A stretch of DNA of 64,000 nucleotides from Segnochrobactrum spirostomi (GTDB taxonomy: Bacteria > Pseudomonadota > Alphaproteobacteria > Rhizobiales > Segnochrobactraceae): contig NZ_VWNA01000001.1 in NCBI RefSeq assembly GCF_009600605.1, forward strand, positions 1,178,001-1,242,000. Direction: 5' to 3'. A program made the translations under genes and the position numbers. The notes below the pieces were generated by a model. It ran no database searches, was not told where the DNA came from, and worked only from the letters and a program-made list of their open reading frames with translations. Positions 25,764 to 34,154 of this stretch are shown in pieces. Each line of letters opens with the position of its first letter. Position 1 is the first letter of the stretch.

Positions 25764-27110
25764 GTGATATTGAGTTCCAGAGACCAAGCGAAGGCGCGTG
25801 CCCGCGCCGCGGCCCCGGTCAAGGCCGACGCCGAGTTGGTACGCCGCCAGAACCGCGGCCTCGTGCTCGCGACGCTGCGCCGCCTCTCGCCGATCGCCCG
25901 CGTCGACCTCGGCACCGCGACCGACCTGAGCCCCGCCACGATCACCTCCATCACCGCGGATCTGATGAGCGAGGGGCTCATCGAGACCGTGACCGGAGAA
26001 GCCGGCGATCCCGCCGACGGCAAGGGCGTGGTGCGCGGACGTCCCCGTGTGTTGCTCCGCCTCGATGCCGACGCCGCCTACGTGCTCTCGGTCAAGATCG
26101 CCATCAACACGGCGCATCTCCTGCTGTGCGATTTCGCCGGCGCCGAGGTCGCCCGCCGGCTCGTCCGCCTGCGTACCCTCACCGAGACTCGAGAGAGTTT
26201 TCCACAGACTCTGATTCGCGTGATGCGCGAGTTCCTCGCCGCGGAAGGGGTCGGCTCCGGTCGCGTCGCGGAAATCGGGGTCGCCTGCCAGGGCTTCGTC
26301 GATCTCACCCGCGGTGCGGTCGTGTGGTCGCCGGCCTTCACTGAACGCAACATCGTCCTCGTCGAGCCGATCCAGATGGCGTTCGGCGTGCCCTGCTTCA
26401 TGACGAACGACGCCAACATGATCGCCGAGGCGCTGAACTGGCTCGATCCGGTGCGCTATGGCGGCACGTTCGCGGTCGTGTTCATCGATTACGGCGTCGG
26501 CATGGGCCTCTTCAGCGAGGGCCGGCTGCACATGGGCGCCGACGGCTCGGCCGCCGAATTCGGCCACATGAACCATCTACCGAACGGCCCGCTCTGCCGC
26601 TGCGGCCGGCGCGGCTGCGTCGAGGCCTTCATCGCCGATTATGCGATCTATCGCGAGGCGCGCGGCATGAGCCCGGACACCGATCCCGGCGACGCGCGGC
26701 CGGACCCGGACGAACTGCTCGCGCTCGAACGCGCCGCCGCCGAGGGCGATCCGGCGATCCGCAAGGTCTACGAGGACGCCGGCACGGCGCTGGGATACGC
26801 GCTCGCCCGTGTCATGGCGATCGTCAATCCGGCGCGCATCATCTTCACCGGCCAATCGACCCGGGCACTGCCCTTGATGGAGCCCGCCATGAACCGGGCG
26901 ATCGAGGCGGCCTTGGTCGCCGACCTGCGCCATTCGACGGTGATCGAGACCCTGCCCTGGCAGGAGGACATGATCTCGAAGGGCGTCGTCGTCTCGGCGC
27001 TCGCCCGGCTCGACCGCCAGGTGTTCGCCGATCCCGGCTCGGCGATGCGGCTGCTCGGCCGCTCGGCGCAGGCCCGCGAGGTCGCGGCCGCCGACAGCGG
27101 CGCGACGTGA
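25764..27110 (+). CDS. xylR: ROK-family transcriptional regulator (XylR-like)
   Basis: An N-terminal winged helix (LVRRQNRGLVLATLRRLSPIAR, TDLSPATITSITADLMSEGL) is followed by a sugar-kinase-like ROK domain. That domain carries VACQGFVDL, the FIDYGVGMG phosphate region and the zinc motif CRCGRRGCVEAF. No complete sugar-kinase catalytic set is evident, so this is a repressor. The start is uncertain: GTG 25764 gives 448 residues and a natural N-terminus, while the frame is open back to 25560 with an atypical, arginine-rich leader. It is divergent from xylF and probably releases its operator when the sugar is bound. Confidence 0.83.
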   Translation: MILSSRDQAKARARAAAPVKADAELVRRQNRGLVLATLRRLSPIARVDLGTATDLSPATITSITADLMSEGLIETVTGEAGDPADGKGVVRGRPRVLLRLDADAAYVLSVKIAINTAHLLLCDFAGAEVARRLVRLRTLTETRESFPQTLIRVMREFLAAEGVGSGRVAEIGVACQGFVDLTRGAVVWSPAFTERNIVLVEPIQMAFGVPCFMTNDANMIAEALNWLDPVRYGGTFAVVFIDYGVGMGLFSEGRLHMGADGSAAEFGHMNHLPNGPLCRCGRRGCVEAFIADYAIYREARGMSPDTDPGDARPDPDELLALERAAAEGDPAIRKVYEDAGTALGYALARVMAIVNPARIIFTGQSTRALPLMEPAMNRAIEAALVADLRHSTVIETLPWQEDMISKGVVVSALARLDRQVFADPGSAMRLLGRSAQAREVAAADSGAT

Positions 27111-27144
27111 CGACCTGAAGGCCGCCCAGCCGCGTCGAGCCAAA

Positions 27145-28200
27145 TCAGACCGTCGGCGCGAAGCTCAAGCGCGCGACGAGATCGCGGGCGTGGGACAGCG
27201 CCGCGCCGGTCGCGACCGCAATCGGCGGCAGGGTCAGCCATTCGAGGGTCCAGGCCGCACCGGACCGCTCATATTCGTGCACCAGGCTCTGCGCGAGCGT
27301 GCCCTGGAGCCCCGCCGCGAAGCGGGCGAGCGCGACGAGCACTTCCGCACCGACCGGGTTCGACTTGTGCTTCATCGCCGACGAGCTACCGCCGCCGGCG
27401 ATCTTCACCGCGCCGACCTCGTTCTGGGCGAGCAGGGCAAGGTCCTGGCCGATCTTGCCGAGGCTTCCGGCGATCAGCGCCAGCCAGTTTCCGAACTCCA
27501 CGATCCCGTCGCGGGCGGTGTGCCAGCAAGGACCGTCATAGAGGCCGAGCCGGCGGGCGAGCGCCGCGGCGACCGCGTCCCCTGCCCCCTCGAGGCCGCT
27601 ACGCGTGCCGACCGGCCCGCCGAACTGGACGACGAAGACGCGGGGGCCGAGCGCCTCGAGTCGGTCGAGATGGCGCGAGAGCGGCGCGCGCCACGCGGCG
27701 ACCTTGTCCCCCGCGGTCGTCGGCAGCGCCTGCTGCATTCGCGTGTGGGCCATCAGAGGCACCGCGCCCTGGGCGGTTGCGAGGGCATCGAGGTCCCCGA
27801 CGAGGGCGGCAAGGCGGTCGCCCAGCACGGCGGCGACCTCCTGCAGACGCAACACGAGGCTCGTGTCGACGATGTCCTGGCTCGTCGCCCCGAGGTGGAC
27901 GAAGCGGCCGAACGGCTCGCCGACGGCCTGCTTCAATTGCGCGACGAAATCCGGGCCGGCGACCCCGTCGCGGCGCATGGCGGCGGCGAGCCGCTCCCGG
28001 TCGACCACGAATCGCTCGGCGACCGCGACGATCCTGCCCGCAGCCTCCGGCGGTACCAGCCCGCATTCGGCTTGGGCGGCCGCCAGCGCGGTCTCGAACA
28101 CGAGCATCGCGTCGAGATCGGCGTCGTCGGAGAACAACGCCTCGATCGCCGGATCGCCGGTCAGCGCCGAGAGAAGAGACGATGAGATCGGACCCGGCAT
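27145..28200 (-). CDS. pcaB: 3-carboxy-cis,cis-muconate cycloisomerase
   Basis: This member of the fumarase/aspartase superfamily has 351 residues, the short form usual in rhizobia. The signature is GGSSSAMKHKSNPVG; HLGATSQDIVDTS and AHTRMQQALPTT hold the other active-site regions. PcaB (EC 5.5.1.2) acts in the protocatechuate branch of the beta-ketoadipate pathway. No pcaH, pcaG, pcaC or pcaD gene is adjacent, so the rest of the pathway must be elsewhere. ATG 28200 is favoured over ATG 28206 by GAGG at 6 bp. It converges with the ROK gene. Confidence 0.87.
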   Translation of the reverse strand: MPGPISSSLLSALTGDPAIEALFSDDADLDAMLVFETALAAAQAECGLVPPEAAGRIVAVAERFVVDRERLAAAMRRDGVAGPDFVAQLKQAVGEPFGRFVHLGATSQDIVDTSLVLRLQEVAAVLGDRLAALVGDLDALATAQGAVPLMAHTRMQQALPTTAGDKVAAWRAPLSRHLDRLEALGPRVFVVQFGGPVGTRSGLEGAGDAVAAALARRLGLYDGPCWHTARDGIVEFGNWLALIAGSLGKIGQDLALLAQNEVGAVKIAGGGSSSAMKHKSNPVGAEVLVALARFAAGLQGTLAQSLVHEYERSGAAWTLEWLTLPPIAVATGAALSHARDLVARLSFAPTV

Positions 28201-28270
28201 GGGCATCCTCGTTTGCGCAACGCCAAGGGTTGGCGGCTCAGGGCAGATTAGCCTCCGGCGGCCGCGGGCG

Positions 28271-28717
28271 TCACGGCCCACAGGGCGCGAGAAGGGTGCC
28301 AGCGAAGTCTGAGGTCGCGATATCGGTGCAGAACGCGGCCCATTCGCAGCCCTCGCAAGCGGCGCGGATCGTGCCCGCGGCGAAGGCGTCGCGCAGACGG
28401 GCCGCCTCTTCGGCGCCGAAGGCGACGACGCTGCCGGGCCCGAGCGGCCGGCCGAGCAGGTCGGAGGCCGCTTGAAGCGCCTTCGCATCCCGCCAATCGA
28501 TCCCGGGCAGGCGGCAATGGGGCTCGTCGAGCCCCTTCGCCTCGGCGTCGAGCCGCGGCGCGCAGACGTCGTCGGGGCCGGCGACGATCACCGCCGCCTC
28601 GCCGGCCGACAGCCGCTCGGCGATCCCCCGCATGTTGGCGACGAAGGCCGCGCCGTAACCGGCACCCCGGAAGGTCAGCAGGCACAAGAGATGGTGTCCG
28701 CGCAGACGGACGGTCAT
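28271..28717 (-). CDS. DUF1284 domain-containing protein
   Basis: The product has 148 residues. The conserved N-terminal RLRGHHLLCLLTFRGAGYG and the cysteine-rich C-terminal CEGCEWAAFC pattern, with further cysteines at DDVCAP and PHCRLP, fit DUF1284. The His and Cys arrangement suggests a bound metal or iron-sulfur cluster, which is inference; the family has no established function. GAGGAACTGCC precedes ATG 28717. It lies 70 bp upstream of pcaB on the same strand and may be co-transcribed with it. Confidence 0.85.
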   Translation of the reverse strand: MTVRLRGHHLLCLLTFRGAGYGAAFVANMRGIAERLSAGEAAVIVAGPDDVCAPRLDAEAKGLDEPHCRLPGIDWRDAKALQAASDLLGRPLGPGSVVAFGAEEAARLRDAFAAGTIRAACEGCEWAAFCTDIATSDFAGTLLAPCGP

Positions 28718-29046
28718 GGCAGTTCCTCGGGCGACGCGCCCGATCAAGAGAACGGTTCGCTCCCGAGATCAAGCCTCGCCGGACGGCGCGCCGGTGCCGC
28801 CCGGCCCGCGGCGGCCTTTAAGAATTGGAAATGTTCTCGGCGTCGAATTCTCGTCGTAGGCCGAAGTCTATCCACCCGTTTCGGGTATGGAACTTGCCCG
28901 GCCGTACGGCCAAGACTTGACCGGTGAAGACGAGACTTGACCGGGGGAAAAGAGGCCTGCAATGTCGCGCGAGCCGAAGCGGGCTGCTCGGGACCGGGGT
29001 CCGGGATCATCCGCCTGTAGCCCCAGGCTTATTGGGAGACGCGTTC
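28718..29046. other. Divergent intergenic region, DUF1284/lipoprotein
   Basis: A 329-bp region without a gene. It contains the short direct repeat GACTTGACCGG twice (near 28914 and 28933), just upstream of the lipoprotein gene, which may be a regulatory or promoter element. Nothing else was recognised. Confidence 0.4.
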
Positions 29047-29463
29047 ATGAAGTCCCTTCCAACGCTGGCCGCGGTGCTCGCCGCCGGCCTAACCCTTGCG
29101 GGCTGCGTGTCCGCCGTCGAGAACAAGGAAGACATGCTTTCGGCCGCCGGCTTCGTGCCGAAGCCGGCGACGACCCCGGCCCAGGTGGCGTCGCTGAAGA
29201 GCCTGCCTCCGCACAAATTCTCGATGCAGACGAAGAACGGCAAGACGATCTACATCTATCCGGACCCGACCGTCTGCAACTGCCTCTATGTCGGCGGCCA
29301 GAGCGATTTCCAGCAATATCAGCAGATGATGTACAAGCAGCATCTGGCGAACGAGCAGGAAATGGCGGCGATGATCAATCAGGACATCGTCGACGACAAT
29401 TACGATTGGGGCGTCTGGGGCCCGCCGTGGTGGGGCCCGCCGGGCACCGTCGTGATCTGGTGA
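29047..29463 (+). CDS. Small lipoprotein, unknown function
   Basis: The product has 138 residues. A type II signal peptide ends in the lipobox LAGC (MKSLPTLAAVLAAGLTLAGC), so the mature protein is probably membrane-anchored at Cys20. The mature part contains KSLPPHKFSMQTKNGKTIYIYPDPTVCNCLYVG, then a Q/M-rich helix (FQQYQQMMYKQHLANEQEM) and a C-terminal tail with tryptophan and glycine (WGVWGPPWWGPPG). I do not know the family by name, though similar small lipoproteins occur in other alphaproteobacteria. GGGAGA precedes the ATG. A terminator follows directly. Confidence 0.88.
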   Translation: MKSLPTLAAVLAAGLTLAGCVSAVENKEDMLSAAGFVPKPATTPAQVASLKSLPPHKFSMQTKNGKTIYIYPDPTVCNCLYVGGQSDFQQYQQMMYKQHLANEQEMAAMINQDIVDDNYDWGVWGPPWWGPPGTVVIW

Positions 29464-29484
29464 GATCGCGACGCGAGGATTTCG

Positions 29485-29517
29485 AACGGCGGGCCCTGGT
29501 GCCCGCCGTTTTCGTTT
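29485..29517 (+). terminator. Rho-independent terminator after the lipoprotein gene
   Basis: A perfect 10-bp stem (29485-29494 with 29501-29510) closes a 6-nt loop and continues into a T-rich stretch (TTTTCGTTT, the first two T in the stem). It lies 22 bp after the stop codon. Confidence 0.88.
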
Positions 29518-29634
29518 GAGAGGGGCAACGCTTTCAGTGAGCAGAGGCAGGCAAGGCCTCGCTCTGAGCCCTGTTATGCTGCTTTAGTACTTCCACTTCT
29601 GACCTGAACGACGGCGCCGGAGGTATTCTAAAAG

Positions 29635-29662
29635 TTGCAAACTGCGTGCCTATTGATATACT
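29635..29662 (+). promoter_or_regulatory. Strong sigma-70-like promoter of the AT-rich orphan gene
   Basis: TTGCAA (29635-29640) and TATACT (29657-29662) are spaced by 16 bp. Transcription would start at or next to 29669, the A of the ATG, so the mRNA is probably leaderless; no ribosome binding site is seen. Confidence 0.68.
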
Positions 29663-29668
29663 CGTCGC

Positions 29669-30319
29669 ATGGAACCGAATGAAATCGCTCAAACGCTCTG
29701 GACGCTGATAGATACCGCGCTATCTGCACCTGTACCATTTATTACAGCTATTATATTTTTTGGTTGGCTCGTTTGGCTTGCGGTTCGACGGGAGTACTCT
29801 ACACGTCTGAATAATACCGAGAGTAAACTAGAGTTGTCCAATGCCAGAATTGCCGATTATGAGCGAAAATTATCAGGAGCATCTCCAGATGAAGCTAGCG
29901 CTCGCATTGAAAATTTAGAGGCACAGCTGGAAAAGTTGATGCCTCGCCGCGTGACAGCTGAGCAACGAGAAAAAATTCGCATAGCCCTCAATGGGACTAG
30001 CGGCAACATCAGTATCGGATCAGATATGGCTTGCGCAGATGCGCCTGCCTTCAGCGCAGGACTTACTTCCGCTTTCCGCAATGCTGGTTGGCATGTCGAA
30101 AACCCCAGTTTTATGGGGCTCAGCAACCCTCCGACGAGCGGCGTCGGCGTTAGATGCGCTGACCCTGGCAATCCTAGCGATCTAGAGGCCGCGACAATTA
30201 AAGCCCTTCACGCTGGCGGAGTTCATTTCGATGTCCAACCTGGGCGCGATATAAGCAGGCACACAGCAATCCCGGCCACAGATGCACAAATCGTCATAAC
30301 ACCGCGCGTTCTTGACTAA
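29669..30319 (+). CDS. AT-rich orphan gene: membrane-anchored coiled-coil protein, unknown function
   Basis: The product has 216 residues. One transmembrane helix lies near residues 22-39 (FITAIIFFGWLVWLAV). A coiled coil follows (about 45-92, RLNNTESKLELSNARIADYE to LEAQLEKL), then a small C-terminal domain of about 115 residues beginning VTAEQREKIRIALNG. It contains ISIGSDMACADAPAFSAGL, a GW.V.NPSF strand and a final AQIVITPRVLD strand. I recognise no family; a small alpha/beta sensor-like domain is a guess. The gene is strikingly less GC-rich than everything around it and lies between two terminators, which points to horizontal acquisition. Confidence 0.82.
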   Translation: MEPNEIAQTLWTLIDTALSAPVPFITAIIFFGWLVWLAVRREYSTRLNNTESKLELSNARIADYERKLSGASPDEASARIENLEAQLEKLMPRRVTAEQREKIRIALNGTSGNISIGSDMACADAPAFSAGLTSAFRNAGWHVENPSFMGLSNPPTSGVGVRCADPGNPSDLEAATIKALHAGGVHFDVQPGRDISRHTAIPATDAQIVITPRVLD

Positions 30320-30413
30320 ATCATACCCACTTACTCTAACATGAAATAGACTGCATTTTAGACTTAATGCGACATCGGATACTGGATAAATCTACCCATA
30401 CTAAGCATCCCCC

Positions 30414-30446
30414 AAAAAAATAAATCGCCCGGACATGCCGGGCGAT
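30414..30446 (-). terminator. Rho-independent terminator of the L,D-transpeptidase gene
   Basis: A 9-bp stem (30424-30432 with 30438-30446) with a 5-nt loop is followed on the minus strand by UUAUUUUUUU. It lies 39 bp after the stop of the gene at 30485. Confidence 0.92.
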
Positions 30447-30484
30447 CTCGAAACCTTCGCGGGAAGCGCGCGCTGCGCGCGGCG

Positions 30485-31900
30485 TCAGTTGGCGACGCCC
30501 TGCTGCGGCGGGTAGGAATAGCCCGTGCCGACCTGCTGGCCCGGCAGACCCGCCTGCTTGGCGTAAATCGCGTCCTGCGCCCGGCTGTCGTTCTGGCTCG
30601 CGGTCGTCACCGCCGCGGAATCGGTGCTCGCGTCGGCGCTCATGTTCGCGGTGCCGAGGCCATCCTTGTCGTAGATGTCCTCGCGGAAGTTCACGATGCC
30701 TTCGCGGTTCTCCCACGCCGTGATGTACACGAAGTAGAGCGGCACCGGTGGCGACACCTGAGCGTCGATGCGGTCGCCGTTGCGGATGACCTGATCGATC
30801 TTATCCGACGGCCACTGCGGATTGCCCTTGAGCAGCCAGCCGATGTACTGGCGCACGTTCTGCACGCGCACGCAGCCCGACGAATGGAACCGCGCGTCCT
30901 GGCCGAACAGGCTCTTGGACGGGGTGTCGTGCATGTACACGTCGTAAGGGTTCGAGAAGGTGATCTTCACCGACCCCATCGAGTTGTCCGGACCCGAGTC
31001 CTGGCGGAACTGGAACTGCATCGCCTGATCCGTATTCCAGTCGATGTCGCTCGCCTGAAGCTCGCGGCCCTTCCCGTTGTAGATGTGGATCTTGTTACGG
31101 GTCAGGTAGTTCGGATCCTTCTGCATCTTCGGGATCAGATCCTTGCGGATGATCGAGACCGGAACATGCCAGTAAGGATTGAAGTTGATCTGGGTGATCT
31201 TGCTCGACAGGATCGGGGTCTGACGATCGATCTTGCCCACGACGGCGATATGGCGCGAATAGACCTGACCGCCCTCGACCGTCTCGATCTCGGCGCCGGG
31301 AATGTTCACCGTGACGTGACGATAGCCGAGGTCACCGGAGAGCGAACGCAGCCGCACCAGATTGATCTCGAGCTGGTGCAGGCGGACATCGGCGGGAACG
31401 TTCATCGCCTGGAGCGTGCTCGCGCCCACGACGCCGTCGGCCTGGAGGCCGTGACGGATCTGGAAGCGGCGCACGGCGCCGTCGACATAGGAATCGAAGG
31501 TGTCGGTGCGGCCGCTGTTCTGGGCGAGATCGCCCGTCACCAGAAGGCGCTGACGCAGCACCGTGACGCTCGGATCGCGCTTGCCGAGGCGGAGCCCCTG
31601 GGCCGCGTCCGGCACGGTCGGCCAGCCACCGCGCTGCACGATCTGCTGATAGGTCTGGATCGCCCGCTCGGTCTGGGAGGCGGTCTCCGGCGACAGCATC
31701 GGCTGCGTCGACTTCAGGTTCTGAAGGGTCGGCATCGAGGCGTCGAAACGATCCGCCCATTCGGCGCCGCCCATCGACTGGGCGAGAGCGCTCGTCGACA
31801 GGAGCGCCAGTGCGCAGCCGCCCAGAAAGGCGCGGCGCGTGGTCCCCTGGGCCATTCCGGTCGCGCCCGACACCGCAGACCGCGTTCCACCAGACTTCAT
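30485..31900 (-). CDS. L,D-transpeptidase (LdtD/YcbB-like)
   Basis: A twin-arginine-like signal (TTRRAFLGGCALALLSTSALAQ) is followed by a helical region, a peptidoglycan-binding domain (LRQRLLVTGDL, FDSYVDGAVRRFQIRHGLQADGVVG) and the YkuD catalytic domain. The active site is HDTPSKSLFGQDARFHSSGC with Cys and VRVQN. It forms 3-3 cross-links in the wall. From ATG 31900 the protein has 471 residues; GGGAG lies about 10 bp upstream. An internal ATG at 31855 is the alternative. The upstream gene encodes an LdtR-type regulator, which in other Rhizobiales controls such a transpeptidase and tolerance to osmotic stress. Confidence 0.92.
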   Translation of the reverse strand: MKSGGTRSAVSGATGMAQGTTRRAFLGGCALALLSTSALAQSMGGAEWADRFDASMPTLQNLKSTQPMLSPETASQTERAIQTYQQIVQRGGWPTVPDAAQGLRLGKRDPSVTVLRQRLLVTGDLAQNSGRTDTFDSYVDGAVRRFQIRHGLQADGVVGASTLQAMNVPADVRLHQLEINLVRLRSLSGDLGYRHVTVNIPGAEIETVEGGQVYSRHIAVVGKIDRQTPILSSKITQINFNPYWHVPVSIIRKDLIPKMQKDPNYLTRNKIHIYNGKGRELQASDIDWNTDQAMQFQFRQDSGPDNSMGSVKITFSNPYDVYMHDTPSKSLFGQDARFHSSGCVRVQNVRQYIGWLLKGNPQWPSDKIDQVIRNGDRIDAQVSPPVPLYFVYITAWENREGIVNFREDIYDKDGLGTANMSADASTDSAAVTTASQNDSRAQDAIYAKQAGLPGQQVGTGYSYPPQQGVAN

Positions 31901-32226
31901 CACCGTCGAACTCCCGATCGTTCCGTTGCCCGCCGAACGATCGGCGAGCGCTACCATGGAGATGGTTAACGAAACAACGTCATTCCATCCCGACGGCGCT
32001 GATATAAAGCCGATGTCGCGCACGTGCCGCCCGAACCGGCCCCGCGAGACCAACGCCCGGCGCTCGTCCGCGTTCCGCCCCGCAACCTTGTCGGGAGAGG
32101 GGTGTCACGACTTCGTGGCGGCTTCGTGTTCCGGCTGCGGCGAAGGCCGGTTTCGCTGGGTTTGCGTCGCCATCACAAGCGGGGTGTTGCCGGAATGACG
32201 CACCATCCCGGATGGTCTGGGGGCGC
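31901..32226. other. Region upstream of the L,D-transpeptidase gene
   Basis: A 326-bp region between ldtR and the transpeptidase gene on the same strand. It has an AT-richer part near 31960-32010 that probably holds the promoter and the LdtR site. I could not define either element. No gene is seen. Confidence 0.4.
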
Positions 32227-32760
32227 TCAGAGCCGATAGCGGATCTGGTCGTCCCAGAAGCGGTCGAGACGCTGGAGGGCGGTCGTCATTTGCCGCAGGT
32301 CGGAGGCCCCGAACAGACCGACATCGCCGATGGTGCGCGCATTGCGCTCGTAGAGATTGCCGACGATGGCCGCGATCTCGCGCCCGCGCTCGGTGAGGCG
32401 GATGCGGATCGAGCGGCGGTCCCGGGTGCAGCGTTCCTGAACGATGTAGCCCGCCTCGGTGAGCTTGCGGACATTGTAGGAAACATTGGAGCCGAGATAA
32501 TAACCGCGGCTCTTCAGTTCCCCCGCCGAAAGATCGGCGTCGCCGACATTGTAGAGCAGCACCGCCTGAACGGCGTTGACCTCGACGTGCTTCAGCCGCT
32601 CGAGCTCGTCCTTCACCACGTCGAGAAAGCGGCGGTGCACGCGCTCGACGAGCATCACCGCCTCGAGGAAGGCGGGCTTCAGATCGGTCTCCTTGGCGGC
32701 GCCGACCGCCTCAGCACCGATCATGCCGCTTCCGCTTTCGATCTGGTGAACTGCGTACAT
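32227..32760 (-). CDS. ldtR: MarR-family regulator, LdtR-like
   Basis: The product has 177 residues. The winged helix covers LSAGELKSRGYYLGSNVSYNVRKLTEAGYIVQERCTRDRRSIRIRLTERG, flanked by dimerisation helices. The GYYLGSNVSYNVRKL recognition helix and the position next to an L,D-transpeptidase gene match LdtR, described in Liberibacter and Sinorhizobium as a regulator of ldtP and of stress tolerance that responds to small aromatic compounds. GGAAGG precedes the ATG. It is transcribed in the same direction as the transpeptidase gene, 326 bp upstream. Confidence 0.88.
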   Translation of the reverse strand: MYAVHQIESGSGMIGAEAVGAAKETDLKPAFLEAVMLVERVHRRFLDVVKDELERLKHVEVNAVQAVLLYNVGDADLSAGELKSRGYYLGSNVSYNVRKLTEAGYIVQERCTRDRRSIRIRLTERGREIAAIVGNLYERNARTIGDVGLFGASDLRQMTTALQRLDRFWDDQIRYRL

Positions 32761-32892
32761 CTCTCGGCCTTCCTGTCGCGCACCGGATTATCGCCGGTCG
32801 TCGTTCGAGGAGACAGTGCCGGTCTTGAGTCTAAAGACGGCTTAAGGGGCAGGATGAATCTTTTCTGAATCACCCCGTCGCCGTGGATCGAC

Positions 32893-34008
32893 TCAGCGGC
32901 GCGAACGCCGCGCGAGAATGCTCAAGATGACGTAGATGAATACAGAGAAGACATAGAAGGGAATGCGGAAGGGACGCTCGCCGAAGACGTCGGACAACGC
33001 CGAATGCGTGACGATCTGGCAGACGATCGTGAACACCCAGACGATCGGTCCCCATGGCGCCGTCAACCACAGGCCGACGGCGGTGACGAGGTTCAAGACG
33101 GCGTAGAGCACGATCGCCGACTGCCAGGTCAGGGGCATGTCCCAGAAATAGTGCATCCGCCACGGCACGAAGCCCGTGATGCGGGCCCAATAATAGAGGC
33201 CCATGGCGAACCACAGCGCGGCGTTGAGCCGGAGGTAGATCGTCAGGATCGACGGCCACGGCCATTGCAGGGCGGTGCCGATGAGGCCCCGCCATTCGAT
33301 CTTCGGCTCCTTGGCCTCGACCGGCGGCGCCTTTTCGCGGCCGGGCGCGAGCCCGCCCGGGAGGCTCGCGAGCTTCGTCGCCGCCCGGCTCGCCTCCTTC
33401 GGCGCCTTGGCGGCCTTGGCGGCCTTGCCGCGAAGCTTCGTCTTCTTGGCGGCGCGCGGCGGCGCGGCCGGCGTCGGCTCGAACGGCTCCGGGGCGGCCG
33501 CGGCCCCGTCGAAATCCTCCGCCTCGAACGGTCCGTCGGCGGCATATTCCGGCTCGGAATAAGGCGACTCCGACGCGGCGGGCGCGGCCTGCCGCACTTC
33601 GGCCTCGGCTGGCATCCCGCGCCCCGGCACCGCCGCTTGCGGCTGCTGGGCGGGCGTCGGCGCGATAGAGGCCGCAGCCGAGGCCGATGCCGGCGGGGCC
33701 GACGCCGGGGCGGGCCGCGGGGCCGCGTCGGAGGGCCGCCCGGATGCGGGGAGCGAAGACGACGGCGCACCGGGGCGCGGCGTGCCGTCGGCCGGGCGGG
33801 ACAGCACCGAGGCCGCCGCGATCTGCGCCCGCATGCGCTCGAGCCGCTCGCGCGCGCTCGCCTGGGCGGCGGCGAGTGCGGCCGACGGCGACGCCTCGGT
33901 CGCGGCCGGGCGCAAGCCGGACGGCGTCGCCGGGCGCGGCGCAGACGCACCCGCGTCATCGCGGGGCGGCGCGTCCTGCGCCGTCGGGCGGTCCGTCGGC
34001 TCGCTCAT
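32893..34008 (-). CDS. DUF6163-like membrane protein with a long disordered N-terminus
   Basis: The product has 371 residues. The first 230 or so are low-complexity and rich in Ala, Pro, Ser and Arg, with one helix (AALAAAQASARERLERMRAQI) and a basic Lys/Ala stretch (KKTKLRGKAAKAAKAPKEAS). The C-terminal 140 residues hold about four transmembrane helices: ILTIYLRLNAALWFAMGLYY, FWDMPLTWQSAIVLYAVLN, GPIVWVFTIVCQIVTHSAL and a final IPFYVFSVFIYVILSIL. This membrane part looks like the DUF6163 proteins of Rhizobiales. Function is unknown. The start is uncertain; ATG 34008 is used, and a GTG at 34065 is possible. Confidence 0.75.
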   Translation of the reverse strand: MSEPTDRPTAQDAPPRDDAGASAPRPATPSGLRPAATEASPSAALAAAQASARERLERMRAQIAAASVLSRPADGTPRPGAPSSSLPASGRPSDAAPRPAPASAPPASASAAASIAPTPAQQPQAAVPGRGMPAEAEVRQAAPAASESPYSEPEYAADGPFEAEDFDGAAAAPEPFEPTPAAPPRAAKKTKLRGKAAKAAKAPKEASRAATKLASLPGGLAPGREKAPPVEAKEPKIEWRGLIGTALQWPWPSILTIYLRLNAALWFAMGLYYWARITGFVPWRMHYFWDMPLTWQSAIVLYAVLNLVTAVGLWLTAPWGPIVWVFTIVCQIVTHSALSDVFGERPFRIPFYVFSVFIYVILSILARRSRR

Positions 34009-34154
34009 CGGCGCACTCGGTCCTTCAAGGTTCGGGTCGTCACGGACGATATGTCCGGCACGCACACTTCGGCGCGCGCATCACGCCACGCCGATTCGAT
34101 CGGCTCAAGCGGATCATCGTTCCGGGCAAAGCGTGCGGGAATCATGGCGATGAA

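Noticed and set aside
29518-30413. Prophage remnant or genomic island with integrase
   Set aside because: Only one gene is present; no integrase, transposase, attachment repeat or tRNA is found at its borders.
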